Origin: Rudaea cellulosilytica DSM 22992
Lineage (GTDB): Bacteria; Pseudomonadota; Gammaproteobacteria; Xanthomonadales; Rhodanobacteraceae
DNA length: 64,000 nucleotides
Direction: 5' to 3'
Assembly: GCF_000378125.1 (NCBI RefSeq)
Contig: NZ_KB899241.1
Coordinates: forward strand, 533,652 to 597,651
Under the pieces are notes generated by a model. The model was not told the origin of the DNA and ran no database searches. It worked only from the letters and a program-made list of their open reading frames with translations. Positions 1 through 8,437 of this stretch are shown here, piece after piece; the first letter of the stretch is position 1; each line of letters starts with the position of its first letter. A program made the position numbers and the translations under genes.

Positions 1-1314
1 ACGTTTCCGCTTGCGCTCACCGCCGCCGTCATCACAGCGCTTGCCGCCACGCCGGCTTCAGCGGCCGGCGACAATGTCGAGGCGCGCGTCGCGCACGTGC
101 TCGCGACGACGCCGCTGATCGACGGCCACAACGATCTGCCCTGGGAAATCCGCACGCGCTTCAATGGTGACGTGGCAAAGATCGATCTCGCCGCGGACAC
201 GTCGAAGCTTCCCGCGCCGGCCGGCGAGGCGACGCTGATGACCGACATCCCGCGCCTGCGCGCCGGCCACGTCGGTGGCCAGTTCTGGTCGGTGTGGATT
301 CCGGTGTCGGTCAAAGGGCCCGAGGCCGTGCAGGTCACGCTCGAGCAGATCGATCTGGTCAAGCGAATGACGGCGCGCTGGCCGCGTGATTTCGCCATGG
401 CCTACACCGCCGCCGACATCCGCCGCATCCACAAGGAAGGCAAGATCGCCTCGCTGATCGGCGTCGAGGGCGGCCACCAGATCAACAATTCGCTCGCCAT
501 GCTGCGCGAGTACTACGACGCCGGCGTGCGTTACATGACGCTCACCCACTCGTCGAACACGGACTGGGGCGACTCGGCCACCGATGCGCCCGCGCACCAT
601 GGCCTCACACCGTTCGGCAAGGAAGTCGTGCGCGAGATGAATCGCCTCGGCATGCTCGTCGATCTTTCGCATGTTTCCGAGGAGACGATGCGCGCGGCGC
701 TCGATGTGTCGCTGGCGCCGGTGATTTTCTCGCACTCCTCAGCGCGCGCGCTCGACGACCATCCGCGCAACGTTTCCGACGACGTACTGCGCCGCGTCGC
801 CAAGAACGGCGGCGTGGTCATGGTGAACTTCGCGTTGTCGTACATTTCCGAGGCGCATCGGCACTGGGAGGCCGATCGCGGGGCCGAACAGATGCGCTAC
901 AACGCTCCGCCGTTCGGCGGTCTGTATATCGGCGATCCCGAACGCGCGAAGGCCGCGCTGGCCGAGTGGGACAAGGCGCATCCGGAGCCGAAGGTTACGC
1001 TCGCCGAAGTCGCCGATCACATCGAACACGTCGTCAAGATCGCCGGCGCCGATCACGTCGGCATCGGCTCGGATTTCGATGGCATGCCATCGGTGCCGCA
1101 GGGCCTCGAGGATGTCGGCAAATATCCGGCCCTGCTCGCCGAACTCGCGCACCGCGGCTGGAGCGATGCCGACCTCGGCAAACTCGCGGGCGGCAATTTG
1201 CTGCGCGCGATGGCCCAGGCCGAAGCGGTCGCGGCGAAGCTGCGCGCCGAGCGCGCGCCGTCGGCGGCCACGCTCGAACAACTCGACCGGCCGCCAGCGA
1301 AGTCCGCGCGCTAG
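1..1314 (+). CDS. Membrane dipeptidase, peptidase family M19, exported (5' end cut by window)
   Basis: The open frame runs in from the left edge, so the true start lies upstream. The first codons read as the end of a signal peptide (hydrophobic Ala/Leu/Val stretch, then TPASAAG), which suggests export. M19 enzymes are binuclear zinc dipeptidases that cleave dipeptides, including those with a D-residue at the C-terminus. Visible signatures are DGHNDLPW (first zinc ligands His and Asp), GVEGGHQ (bridging Glu), DLSHVS and FSHSSAR (His ligands) and GIGSDFDGM near the C-terminus (catalytic Asp region). 437 residues are visible, close to a full-length family member. It converges on the tetR gene on the opposite strand. 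The family is clear; the physiological substrate is not. Confidence 0.93.
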   Translation, partial: TFPLALTAAVITALAATPASAAGDNVEARVAHVLATTPLIDGHNDLPWEIRTRFNGDVAKIDLAADTSKLPAPAGEATLMTDIPRLRAGHVGGQFWSVWIPVSVKGPEAVQVTLEQIDLVKRMTARWPRDFAMAYTAADIRRIHKEGKIASLIGVEGGHQINNSLAMLREYYDAGVRYMTLTHSSNTDWGDSATDAPAHHGLTPFGKEVVREMNRLGMLVDLSHVSEETMRAALDVSLAPVIFSHSSARALDDHPRNVSDDVLRRVAKNGGVVMVNFALSYISEAHRHWEADRGAEQMRYNAPPFGGLYIGDPERAKAALAEWDKAHPEPKVTLAEVADHIEHVVKIAGADHVGIGSDFDGMPSVPQGLEDVGKYPALLAELAHRGWSDADLGKLAGGNLLRAMAQAEAVAAKLRAERAPSAATLEQLDRPPAKSAR

Positions 1315-1386
1315 CTCAGCGTTTTTCTGCGAGAGGGGAAGTGCGCCGCGGCGAATGCAGCCGCCGCGCAGGCGCAATCGCCGCGC

Positions 1387-2028
1387 TCAGCGCGGCGCGT
1401 AGGCGCGCAGGAAGAAATCGACCGTGGCGTTGAGGTGCTCGTCGATCTCGCGCGCGGTCGGCGGCTCGCCGCAGCCGAACTCCATGCGCGCATAGCATTC
1501 GCCCTTGAGCAGACAATAGAACTGCGTCGCGGCGCGATGCATGTCAGGGACGTCGAGCTTACCGACCTCGACTTCCGCGCGCAGGAACGACTCCAGCCCT
1601 TCCTGCACCTTGAGCGGGCCCGCCTGCCAGAACCGGTCGGCCAGCTTCGGTGCGGTGCGTGCATTGGCAATGATGGTGCGATGGATCGCGATCGCGTCCT
1701 CGCTCGTGATGAGATCGAAGAACGCGCGCGCGATGGCAAGCAATTGCTTGCGCAACGGTCCCTTGAGATCGGGACGGAACAGCTCTTCCGGCATCAGCGT
1801 GTCGCACTTGCTGCGCACGGCCTCGGCGAACAGCGTTTCCTTGTCGCGGTAGTGACTATAGACCGTGAGCTTGGATACGCCCGCCTTGTTGGCGATCGCA
1901 TCCATGCTGGTGCCCTCGAAGCCCTGCTTGACGAAAAGCTGCTTGGCCGCCTCGAGGATCGCGGCGCGCTTTTCCATATCTTTCGGGCGGCCGGGGCCGA
2001 CGGATTTGGTAACGGCTAATACGGACAT
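1387..2028 (-). CDS. TetR/AcrR family transcriptional regulator of the adjacent RND efflux operon
   Basis: 213 residues. After a basic N-terminus (SVGPGRPKD) there is a TetR helix-turn-helix at about residues 20-65, including GTSMDAIANKAGVSKLTVYS. The C-terminal ligand domain resembles those of efflux-linked AcrR/AefR-type repressors. It is divergently transcribed from the efflux adaptor at 2255, the usual arrangement for a repressor of a pump operon. A 15-bp near-palindrome sits in the shared upstream region at 2095-2109. Binding of the regulator to that site, and repression relieved by a pump substrate, are inference. A GC-rich dyad (1380-1396) overlaps the stop codon but has no T-tract. 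Confidence 0.9.
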   Translation of the reverse strand: MSVLAVTKSVGPGRPKDMEKRAAILEAAKQLFVKQGFEGTSMDAIANKAGVSKLTVYSHYRDKETLFAEAVRSKCDTLMPEELFRPDLKGPLRKQLLAIARAFFDLITSEDAIAIHRTIIANARTAPKLADRFWQAGPLKVQEGLESFLRAEVEVGKLDVPDMHRAATQFYCLLKGECYARMEFGCGEPPTAREIDEHLNATVDFFLRAYAPR

Positions 2029-2094
2029 GACATCGACATTGTTCGAGCTCGCTGGGGTGATGTCCAGATCTGCGGCGCTTTTGGCACATTAAAT

Positions 2095-2109
2095 ACTGGA
2101 CAGTTCAGT
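2095..2109. promoter_or_regulatory. Candidate TetR operator between tetR and the RND operon
   Basis: ACTGGACAGTTCAGT is a near-perfect 15-bp dyad (12 of 14 non-central bases symmetric, outer arms ACTG/CAGT). It lies in the only AT-rich part of the 226-bp divergent region, 66 bp from the tetR start and about 145 bp from the adaptor start. Size, symmetry and position fit a TetR-family site that could control both directions. No clear -35/-10 pair could be fixed nearby. Confidence 0.6.
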
Positions 2110-2254
2110 TTATTAATTGTAGGATAGCACAAAATCCGTTGTAAGAAACAAAAAACCGCTCGATTTTCCGCAACTTAACTTTTGCGCGATTCGTCCGGAT
2201 TCGCAATCTGCCCCGCAGCAATGTCATTCACCAGCCAGTACGGAATTTGACGCC

Positions 2255-3388
2255 ATGTCCGACGCTTTCCTTGTCAGCGCCTCCCTTCGAACTGCCGCTC
2301 GCGGCGCCGGCGCGGCTTTCACCCTGATCGGCGCCCTCATCCTCGCCGGTTGCGGCAGCCACGCGGCGGTTCCCGCGCCCCCGCGCAGCGCTATCGTTGC
2401 ACATCCACAGCTCGCCGATACGATCAACGCCGAGGTCTATTCCGGCGACGTGCGCGCGCGCTTCGAGAGCCAGCTCGGCTTCCGCGTCAACGGCAAGATC
2501 AAGACGCGCAAACTCGATGTCGGCAACCATGTCGAGGCGGGACAGGTGATCGCCGAGCTCGATCCCGCCGATCTGCAATTGCAAGCCGGCAGCGCCAGCG
2601 CGAACCTAGCAGCGGCCAAGGCCAACCGCGATCTCGCCCAGGCCGACTACGACCGTTATCGCAAGCTGCTCGACAAGAACTACGTCAGCCAGACCCAGGT
2701 CGATGCGCAGGCCAATGCGCTCAAAGCCGCGCAGGCGCAGGTGCAACAGGCGCAGGCCGCGCTCGCGGTCGCCGCCAACCAGACCGAATACACGAGCCTG
2801 CGCGCCGACCACGCCGGCGTGATCACCGCGCTCAACGCCGAGGCCGGCCAGGTCGTCGCTGCGGGCCAAAGCATTGCCACGCTCGCCCGGGACGGCGCCG
2901 TCGAAGTGGAAATCGCCGTGCCCGAGAACCGCATCGGCGCGTACAAAGTCGGCACGCCGTTTGCGATCGAATCCTGGGCCGACGCAGGCAAGCAGCTCGG
3001 CGGCCACCTGCGCGAAATCGGCGCGGAGGCCGATCGGGTCACGCGCACCTATCGCGTACGCGTCAGCTTCGACGATCCCAGTGCCGCGCCGCGTCTCGGC
3101 CAGACCGCACGCGTCTACTTCGCCGACGGCGCCAATGCCGGGCAGATCCTGATTCCGCTGTCCGCGCTGCATGAACTCGGCGGCAAGCCCGCTGTGTGGA
3201 TCGTCGATGCGAAGACGCGCCAGGTGAAGCTCGCGCCGGTCAACATCGCCGCCTACCGCGAGCAGGGCGTGACCTTGTCCGCGGGCACCGGCACGCAGGA
3301 CTGGATCGTCACCGCCGGCGTGCACAAACTGCGCGAAGGCGACACGATCGCGCCGGTCGATGCGCTCAATCGCCCGCTTGCGCTGTGA
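2255..3388 (+). CDS. RND efflux periplasmic adaptor (membrane fusion protein), lipoprotein
   Basis: 377 residues. The N-terminus has a hydrophobic segment ending in a lipobox (LILAGC, Cys near residue 33), so the protein is probably lipidated and anchored to the inner membrane. The rest follows the HlyD/AcrA plan: a biotinyl-lipoyl-like segment (GQVIAELDPADLQLQ), a long Ala/Gln-rich alpha-hairpin (about residues 115-175, with QTQVDAQANALKAAQAQVQ), the return lipoyl half (SLRADHAGVITALNAEAGQVV) and beta-barrel domains. It is the first gene of a four-gene run ending in the RND permease at 4299. It would bridge that permease to an outer-membrane channel, possibly the TolC encoded downstream. Confidence 0.93.
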   Translation: MSDAFLVSASLRTAARGAGAAFTLIGALILAGCGSHAAVPAPPRSAIVAHPQLADTINAEVYSGDVRARFESQLGFRVNGKIKTRKLDVGNHVEAGQVIAELDPADLQLQAGSASANLAAAKANRDLAQADYDRYRKLLDKNYVSQTQVDAQANALKAAQAQVQQAQAALAVAANQTEYTSLRADHAGVITALNAEAGQVVAAGQSIATLARDGAVEVEIAVPENRIGAYKVGTPFAIESWADAGKQLGGHLREIGAEADRVTRTYRVRVSFDDPSAAPRLGQTARVYFADGANAGQILIPLSALHELGGKPAVWIVDAKTRQVKLAPVNIAAYREQGVTLSAGTGTQDWIVTAGVHKLREGDTIAPVDALNRPLAL

Positions 3389-3400
3389 AGGGGACGCGCC

Positions 3401-3862
3401 ATGCTGGTTTCGGCCCTGGCTGCCTTCATCCATCATCTCGCGGCGTTCGCGATCGCGGCAGCACTGGTCGTCGAACTCGTCACGCTGCGCGGTGAGCTGA
3501 CCGTCGAACGCGCGCGCCGCCTGGTCAACGTGGACGCGGCCTACGGCATCGCCGCGGTGACGATCATCGTTGTCGGCATCGCGCGCGTGGTCTGGTTCGA
3601 GAAAGGCGCCGGCTACTACCTGCATGATGCGCCCTTCGTCGCCAAGATGATCCTGTTCGCCGCGATCGGCCTGCTTTCGATCCGCCCCACCATCACCTTC
3701 CTGTCGTGGCGTAGCGCGCTCGCGCAAAACCGCGTGCCCGCGCTTGCGGCGGATGCGCAGCGCCGGCTGCGCTCGATCGTGCATCTCGAACTCGTCCTGC
3801 TTGTGCTCGTGATCCTGTGTGCCGCGCTGATGGCCAAGGGCGTCGGCTTCTTCGGAGGATAA
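3401..3862 (+). CDS. DUF2214 family integral membrane protein
   Basis: 153 residues with four predicted hydrophobic segments (about 5-27, 45-66, 80-98 and 128-150) and short charged loops such as ELTVERARR. Overall composition and the opening SALAAFIHHLAAF match DUF2214 proteins, small membrane proteins without an established function. It starts 12 bp after the adaptor stop and ends just before the next small membrane gene, so it is very likely cotranscribed with the efflux genes. Whether it takes part in efflux is unknown. Confidence 0.8.
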   Translation: MLVSALAAFIHHLAAFAIAAALVVELVTLRGELTVERARRLVNVDAAYGIAAVTIIVVGIARVVWFEKGAGYYLHDAPFVAKMILFAAIGLLSIRPTITFLSWRSALAQNRVPALAADAQRRLRSIVHLELVLLVLVILCAALMAKGVGFFGG

Positions 3863-3864
3863 AA

Positions 3865-4302
3865 ATGATTCGTGATTCCGCAACCCCGGTCGCGGGGGCT
3901 TCGGGCGGCGTGCGTCTGCTGCTGCGCCTCGAGGGACTCGCCGTATTCCTTGTCGCACTCGCCCTGTACCGCCAGACCGAGTACGGCTGGGGCCTGTTCG
4001 CACTATGCTTCCTCGCCCCCGATCTGTCCTTCCTCGGCTATCTCGCCGGCGACCGTGTCGGCGCCATCGCCTACAACACGGCGCATTCGTATCTCGGCGC
4101 CGTCATCGCCCTCAGCGCGAGTGCCTACCTCGCTGCGCCGCCTTTGTTCGCCGCCGGCCTGATCTGGTGCGCGCACATCGGCTTCGACCGCGCGCTCGGC
4201 TACGGACTCAAGTACGCCGCCGGCTTCGGCCACACCCATCTCGGCCGCATCGGCCGTCGCGCCGGAACTACTTCGTCGCCCACCACGGACGCCGCTACAT
4301 GA
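3865..4302 (+). CDS. DUF4260 family integral membrane protein
   Basis: 145 residues. The ATG at 3865 is chosen because a GGAGG ribosome-binding site sits about 6 bp upstream (3854-3858). The protein is mostly hydrophobic with about four membrane segments. It carries motifs typical of DUF4260, including LFALCFLAPDLSFLGYLAG, YNTAHSYLGA and the C-terminal GFDRALGYGLKYAAGFGHTH. Its stop overlaps the RND permease start (ATGA at 4299-4302), so translation of the two is probably coupled. The function of DUF4260 is not established. Presence inside an RND operon suggests an accessory role, which is inference. Confidence 0.8.
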   Translation: MIRDSATPVAGASGGVRLLLRLEGLAVFLVALALYRQTEYGWGLFALCFLAPDLSFLGYLAGDRVGAIAYNTAHSYLGAVIALSASAYLAAPPLFAAGLIWCAHIGFDRALGYGLKYAAGFGHTHLGRIGRRAGTTSSPTTDAAT

Positions 4303-7300
4303 ATCGCTTTAATCTTTCCGAATGGTCGCTGCGCAACCAGCCGCTGTTGCGCTACTTCATCGTCCTGCTCGCCGCGCTCGGCATCTGGTCGTACATGGGC
4401 CTGGGTCAGTCCGAGGATCCGCCGTTCACCTTCAAGGTCATGGTCGTGCAGACGCAGTGGCCGGGCGCGACCGCGGCCGAGGTTACCGAGCAGGTCACCG
4501 AGAAAATCGAGAAGAAGCTGCAGGAGCTGCCGCAGGTCGATTATCTGCGCAGTTACTCACGCCCGGGCGAGTCGATGGTCTTCGTGGTGATGAAGGATTC
4601 GTTGCCCGCGGACACGGTGCCCGATTTCTTCTACCAGGTACGCAAGAAGATCGGTGACATCCGCTACACGCTGCCGCAGGGCGTGCTCGGCCCGTTCTTC
4701 AACGACGAGTTCGGCGACACCTTCGGCAACATCTATGCGCTCAGCGGCGAAGGCTATTCCGACGCGCAGCTGCGCGATTACGGTGAGCGCCTGAAGTTGG
4801 AATTGCTGCGCGTACCCGACGTGGCCAAGGTCCAGTTCGTCGGCCTGCAGGACGAGAAAGTCACGATTGAATTGTCCAACGCCAAGCTCGCCACGCTCGG
4901 GGTCACGTTCGACCAACTGCAGCAGACACTGGCCGCGCAGAACGCAATCACGCCCGCCGGCAGCTTCGAGACCGGCAGCGACCGCATCTATCTGCGTCCG
5001 AGCGGTGCATTCGATTCGGTCGATCAGATTCGCAATATTTCGATTCGCGCGAACGGCAATCTGTTCCGCCTCGGCGACATCGCCAACGTCACGCGTGGCT
5101 ACGCCGACCCGGCGAATCCGCGCATGCGTTTCATGGGCAAGAATGCACTCGGCCTCGCCGTGTCGATGCGCGCCGGCGGCGACATCATCCATCTCGGCAA
5201 GAACCTCGACGAGACGATCGCGCGCTTGCAGCAGACGCTGCCGATCGGCCTCGAGCTCGGGCGCGTCACCGACCAGCCGCGCGCGGTCGCGCGTTCGGTC
5301 AGCGAGTTTGTCGATACGCTGGCCATCGCGGTCGTGATCGTGCTGCTCGTCAGCTTCTTCTCGCTCGGCCTGCGCACCGGCCTCGTCGTCGCGCTGTCGA
5401 TCCCGCTCGTACTCGCGATGACTTTCGCGGCGATGAAGTATTTTGGCATCGACCTGCACAAAATCTCGCTCGGCGCGCTCGTGCTTGCGCTCGGCTTGCT
5501 CGTCGACGACGCGATCATCGCGGTCGAGATGATGGCGATCAAGATCGAGCAAGGCTACGACCGCATCCGCGCCGCGGCGTTCGCCTACACCTCGACCGCG
5601 TTCCCGATGCTGACCGGCACGCTGGTCACTGCGGCGGGCTTCCTGCCGATCGCAACGGCGAAGTCCGGCACCGGTGAATACACGCGCTCGATCTTCGAAG
5701 TCGTGACGATCGCGCTGCTGATCTCCTGGGTCGCGGCGGTGATGCTGATTCCGTATCTCGGCTACAAGCTGCTGCCGGAGCGCGACCAGGCGCCGCTGCC
5801 GGCGAACTCATGGCTGAACAAGCTGCCGCCGCGCCTGCGTCGCATCGTCACCGGCGAACATGCGCCGCATGCCGCCCACGATCCGTACGCGACGCCGTTC
5901 TACAAGACCTTCCGCGCGCTCGTCGACTGGTGTGTGAGCCGCCGCTGGCTGGTGATCGGTGCAACAGTTGGCGCATTCGTGTTGTCGATCGCCGGCTTCG
6001 GCCTCGTCCAGCAGCAGTTCTTTCCGGACTCCACCCGGCCCGAACTCATGGTCGACCTCAAGCTGACCGAAGGCGCCTCGCTCAACGCGACCCAGGAGCA
6101 GGTGAAGAAGCTCGAGGCGTGGCTGGCCAAGCGTCCGGAACTCGAAAACTACGTCAGTTTCGTCGGCAGCGGTGCACCGCGTTTCTACCTGCCGCTCGAT
6201 CAGCAGTTGCCGCAGGCGAGCTTCGCCGAACTCGTGCTGCTGACGCGCTCGCCCGCCGATCGCGAAAAGATCCGCGCTGACCTGATCGAATTGTTCGACA
6301 AGGATTTCTCCGAACTGCGCGCGCGCGTCGTGCGCCTCGAGAATGGCCCACCGGTCGGCTACCCGGTGCAGTTCCGCGTCTCCGGCGCGGATATCGCGAC
6401 GGTGCGCGGACTCGCGCGCAAGGTCGCCGACGTCATGCGCACGAATCCAACCCTGCGCAACGTCAACCTCGACTGGGAGGAGCCCTCCAAGGTGGTCAAG
6501 CTCGACATCGACCAGGAGCGCGCACGCGTGCTCGGCGTGTCCTCGCAGGACCTGGCCAACTTCCTGCAGAGCTCGTTGTCCGGCGTGCCGATCACCTACT
6601 ATCGCGAGCGCGATCAGCTCATCGAAGTCGACCTGCGCGGTCCGACCGACGAGCGCGCGCGCCTTTCCTTGCTCGAAAGCCTCTCCGTGCCGACGCCGTC
6701 GGGCAAAAGCGTGCCGCTCAAGCAGATCGCGACCGTGTCGTACGGCTTCGAGGAAGGCATCATCTGGCGCCGCAACCGCCTGCCGACCGTGACGATCCGC
6801 GGCGACATCTACGGTGACACCACGGCGCCGACCGTGACCGCGCAGGTGCTGCCGCAGCTCGACACGATCAAGGCGTCGATGCCGGCCGGATATTTGCTCG
6901 AGGTCGGCGGCGCGGTCGAGGAATCGGCCAAGGGCCAGAACTCGGTCAATGCCGGCATGCCGCTGTTCCTCATCGTCGTGCTGACCGTGCTGATGATCCA
7001 GCTGCGCAGCTTCTCGCGCGTGCTGCTCGTGTTCCTCACCGCGCCGCTCGGTCTGATCGGCGTGACCTTGTTCCTCGTCGTGTTCCGCGTGCCGTTCGGC
7101 TTCGTCGCGATGCTCGGTACGATCGCGCTGATGGGTATGATCATGCGTAACTCGGTCATCCTCGTCGACCAGATCGAGCAAGACATCGCGGCAGGACACG
7201 AACGCTGGACTGCGATCGTCGATGCGACGGTGCGCCGCTTCCGCCCGATCGTGCTGACCGCGCTCGCCGCAATCCTGGCGATGATCCCGCTGTCGCGCAG

Positions 7301-7484
7301 CGCGTTCTACGGGCCGATGGCGGTCGCGATCATGGGTGGTCTGCTCGTCGCAACGGCACTGACCCTGCTGTTCCTGCCCGCGCTGTACGCCGCCTGGTTC
7401 CGCGTGCGACGCGGCGAGCCTGTCGCGCATCCTGCCAACGATGCCGGCGCCGGAGTGACCATGGCCAGCGCAGGCAGTCATTGA
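4299..7484 (+). CDS. RND family multidrug efflux permease (AcrB-like, HAE1 type)
   Basis: 1061 residues, the normal size for an RND drug pump. The start at 4299 (MNRFNLSEWSLRNQPLLRYF) is family-typical, with membrane segment 1 following at once; upstream codons in this frame belong to the overlapping DUF4260 gene. The proton-relay Asp pair is visible in TM4 as LLVDDAIIAVE (D403, D404). Two large periplasmic domains flank TM7-TM12, and the C-terminal half has the expected duplicated fold (LMGMIMRNSVILVDQIE). As a proton antiporter it would pump hydrophobic compounds through the adaptor at 2255. No outer-membrane factor is in the operon itself; tolC lies 950 bp downstream. Confidence 0.95.
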   Translation: MNRFNLSEWSLRNQPLLRYFIVLLAALGIWSYMGLGQSEDPPFTFKVMVVQTQWPGATAAEVTEQVTEKIEKKLQELPQVDYLRSYSRPGESMVFVVMKDSLPADTVPDFFYQVRKKIGDIRYTLPQGVLGPFFNDEFGDTFGNIYALSGEGYSDAQLRDYGERLKLELLRVPDVAKVQFVGLQDEKVTIELSNAKLATLGVTFDQLQQTLAAQNAITPAGSFETGSDRIYLRPSGAFDSVDQIRNISIRANGNLFRLGDIANVTRGYADPANPRMRFMGKNALGLAVSMRAGGDIIHLGKNLDETIARLQQTLPIGLELGRVTDQPRAVARSVSEFVDTLAIAVVIVLLVSFFSLGLRTGLVVALSIPLVLAMTFAAMKYFGIDLHKISLGALVLALGLLVDDAIIAVEMMAIKIEQGYDRIRAAAFAYTSTAFPMLTGTLVTAAGFLPIATAKSGTGEYTRSIFEVVTIALLISWVAAVMLIPYLGYKLLPERDQAPLPANSWLNKLPPRLRRIVTGEHAPHAAHDPYATPFYKTFRALVDWCVSRRWLVIGATVGAFVLSIAGFGLVQQQFFPDSTRPELMVDLKLTEGASLNATQEQVKKLEAWLAKRPELENYVSFVGSGAPRFYLPLDQQLPQASFAELVLLTRSPADREKIRADLIELFDKDFSELRARVVRLENGPPVGYPVQFRVSGADIATVRGLARKVADVMRTNPTLRNVNLDWEEPSKVVKLDIDQERARVLGVSSQDLANFLQSSLSGVPITYYRERDQLIEVDLRGPTDERARLSLLESLSVPTPSGKSVPLKQIATVSYGFEEGIIWRRNRLPTVTIRGDIYGDTTAPTVTAQVLPQLDTIKASMPAGYLLEVGGAVEESAKGQNSVNAGMPLFLIVVLTVLMIQLRSFSRVLLVFLTAPLGLIGVTLFLVVFRVPFGFVAMLGTIALMGMIMRNSVILVDQIEQDIAAGHERWTAIVDATVRRFRPIVLTALAAILAMIPLSRSAFYGPMAVAIMGGLLVATALTLLFLPALYAAWFRVRRGEPVAHPANDAGAGVTMASAGSH

Positions 7485-7509
7485 ATTTCGTGATATGCGC
7501 CCAACCGTC

Positions 7510-7561
7510 TTGACGCAACAGTTACTGATCGGTAACATACGCGCCGTTACTGATCGGTAAC
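7510..7561 (+). promoter_or_regulatory. Strong promoter with two tandem 16-bp palindromic operators
   Basis: TTGACG (7510-7515), a 17-bp spacer and TAACAT (7533-7538) form a good sigma-70 promoter. The sequence GTTACTGATCGGTAAC occurs twice (7521-7536 and 7546-7561), 25 bp apart start to start. Each copy is symmetric at 14 of 16 positions. The first copy fills the spacer and overlaps -10; the second covers the expected transcription start. This is repressor architecture, by size most like a TetR-family site. It differs from the 2095 site, so the regulator is probably encoded elsewhere. The likely target is pcm-tolC. Confidence 0.6.
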
Positions 7562-7675
7562 ATCGTTTCGGATCAGCGGCTTTGGGTTCGCGTCAGCGAC
7601 GATGCCGGAACATGCACAAAGGTTTGAATGACTTCCGGCACTTAGGACGCCGCAGCGATCTGCGGCATCGTACGA

Positions 7676-7704
7676 TTGCCGGCGTTCAATCCAGCACTTA
7701 TGCT
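7676..7704 (+). promoter_or_regulatory. Second candidate sigma-70 promoter for pcm-tolC
   Basis: TTGCCG (7676-7681), exactly 17 bp, then TATGCT (7699-7704). The predicted start near 7711 gives a leader of about 26 nt before pcm. With the operator-bearing promoter 165 bp upstream, this would give pcm-tolC one regulated and one basal promoter. A GC-rich 7-bp stem (7649-7666) lies between them without a T-tract. Confidence 0.5.
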
Positions 7705-7736
7705 TTGATTCTTTTCAAAAAAGCCGGAAACCCATC

Positions 7737-8396
7737 ATGTCACTCAACGTCGAACTCGCGCGCAACAACATGATCGAACAGCAGGTGCGCCCCTGGGACG
7801 TGCTCGACGAGCGCGTGCTCGGCGCGCTCAGCGCGGTGCGGCGCGAGGACTTCGTGCCCGAGGCGCTGCAGAGCCTCGCCTTCACCGACATGCAGCTGCC
7901 GCTTGGCCATGGCGAGGTCATGCTCAAGCCCGTGCTCGAAGGACGCCTGCTGCAGGCAGCGGCGCCTTTGAGGAGCGAGAGCGTCCTCGAGATCGGCACC
8001 GGATCTGGCTTCCTCACCGCTTGTCTCGCCCATCTCGGCGGCAATGTCACCAGCGTGGAATTGCGCGCCGATTTCGTCGAGGCAGCGCGCGCGCGCCTAA
8101 AGGCCACCGACGCGCGCAACGTACACATCGAGCATGCCGACGCGGTCAACGATTATGACCCGCGCCAGCAATTCGACGTGATGATTGTCACTGGCGCGGT
8201 CGCCGTGCTTCCGCCACGCTGGCGCGAGTGGATCAAGCCAGGCGGTCGCCTCGTCGCGATTGCCGGCATCTCGCCGGTGCAGCAGGCCATCCTGTACACG
8301 CGCGACGGGGCCGGCGAGTGGAGCAGCGAGCCGCTGTTCGAGACCGACCTGCCCTATCTCGCCCATGCGGCGCCCGCGCCGCAATTCACGCTTTGA
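7737..8396 (+). CDS. pcm: Protein-L-isoaspartate O-methyltransferase
   Basis: 219 residues. It transfers a methyl group from S-adenosylmethionine to isoaspartyl residues in damaged proteins, in the cytoplasm. The SAM-binding motif I is clear (VLEIGTGSGFLTACL, about residues 81-95), followed by the acidic post-I position (TSVELRADF) and PPRWREWIKPGGRLVA. The N-terminal NMIEQQVRPWDVLD is family-typical. It lies 41 bp upstream of tolC. A pcm-tolC operon is known from Stenotrophomonas maltophilia, so the linkage here looks ancestral rather than chance. Confidence 0.93.
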   Translation: MSLNVELARNNMIEQQVRPWDVLDERVLGALSAVRREDFVPEALQSLAFTDMQLPLGHGEVMLKPVLEGRLLQAAAPLRSESVLEIGTGSGFLTACLAHLGGNVTSVELRADFVEAARARLKATDARNVHIEHADAVNDYDPRQQFDVMIVTGAVAVLPPRWREWIKPGGRLVAIAGISPVQQAILYTRDGAGEWSSEPLFETDLPYLAHAAPAPQFTL

Positions 8397-8437
8397 AACA
8401 CTGGACGCGGACATCCGATTCCCGAAGGAAATCCACA

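Noticed and set aside
1380-1396. GC dyad at the end of tetR as a terminator
   Set aside because: The stem overlaps the stop codon, has almost no loop and lacks a T-tract.
2606-4003. Long minus-strand open frame over the efflux adaptor and DUF2214 genes
   Set aside because: Antisense open frames are expected in GC-rich codon-biased genes; Arg/Asp/Gly-rich composition and no domain seen.
4005-4298. N-terminal extension of the RND permease frame
   Set aside because: The extra 98 codons are Arg-rich and lie in a shifted frame over DUF4260; the permease family begins at 4299.
7582-7773. 63-codon frame from a TTG between the RND operon and pcm
   Set aside because: Weak start, no ribosome-binding site, overlaps the pcm start, low-complexity basic composition and no family resemblance.
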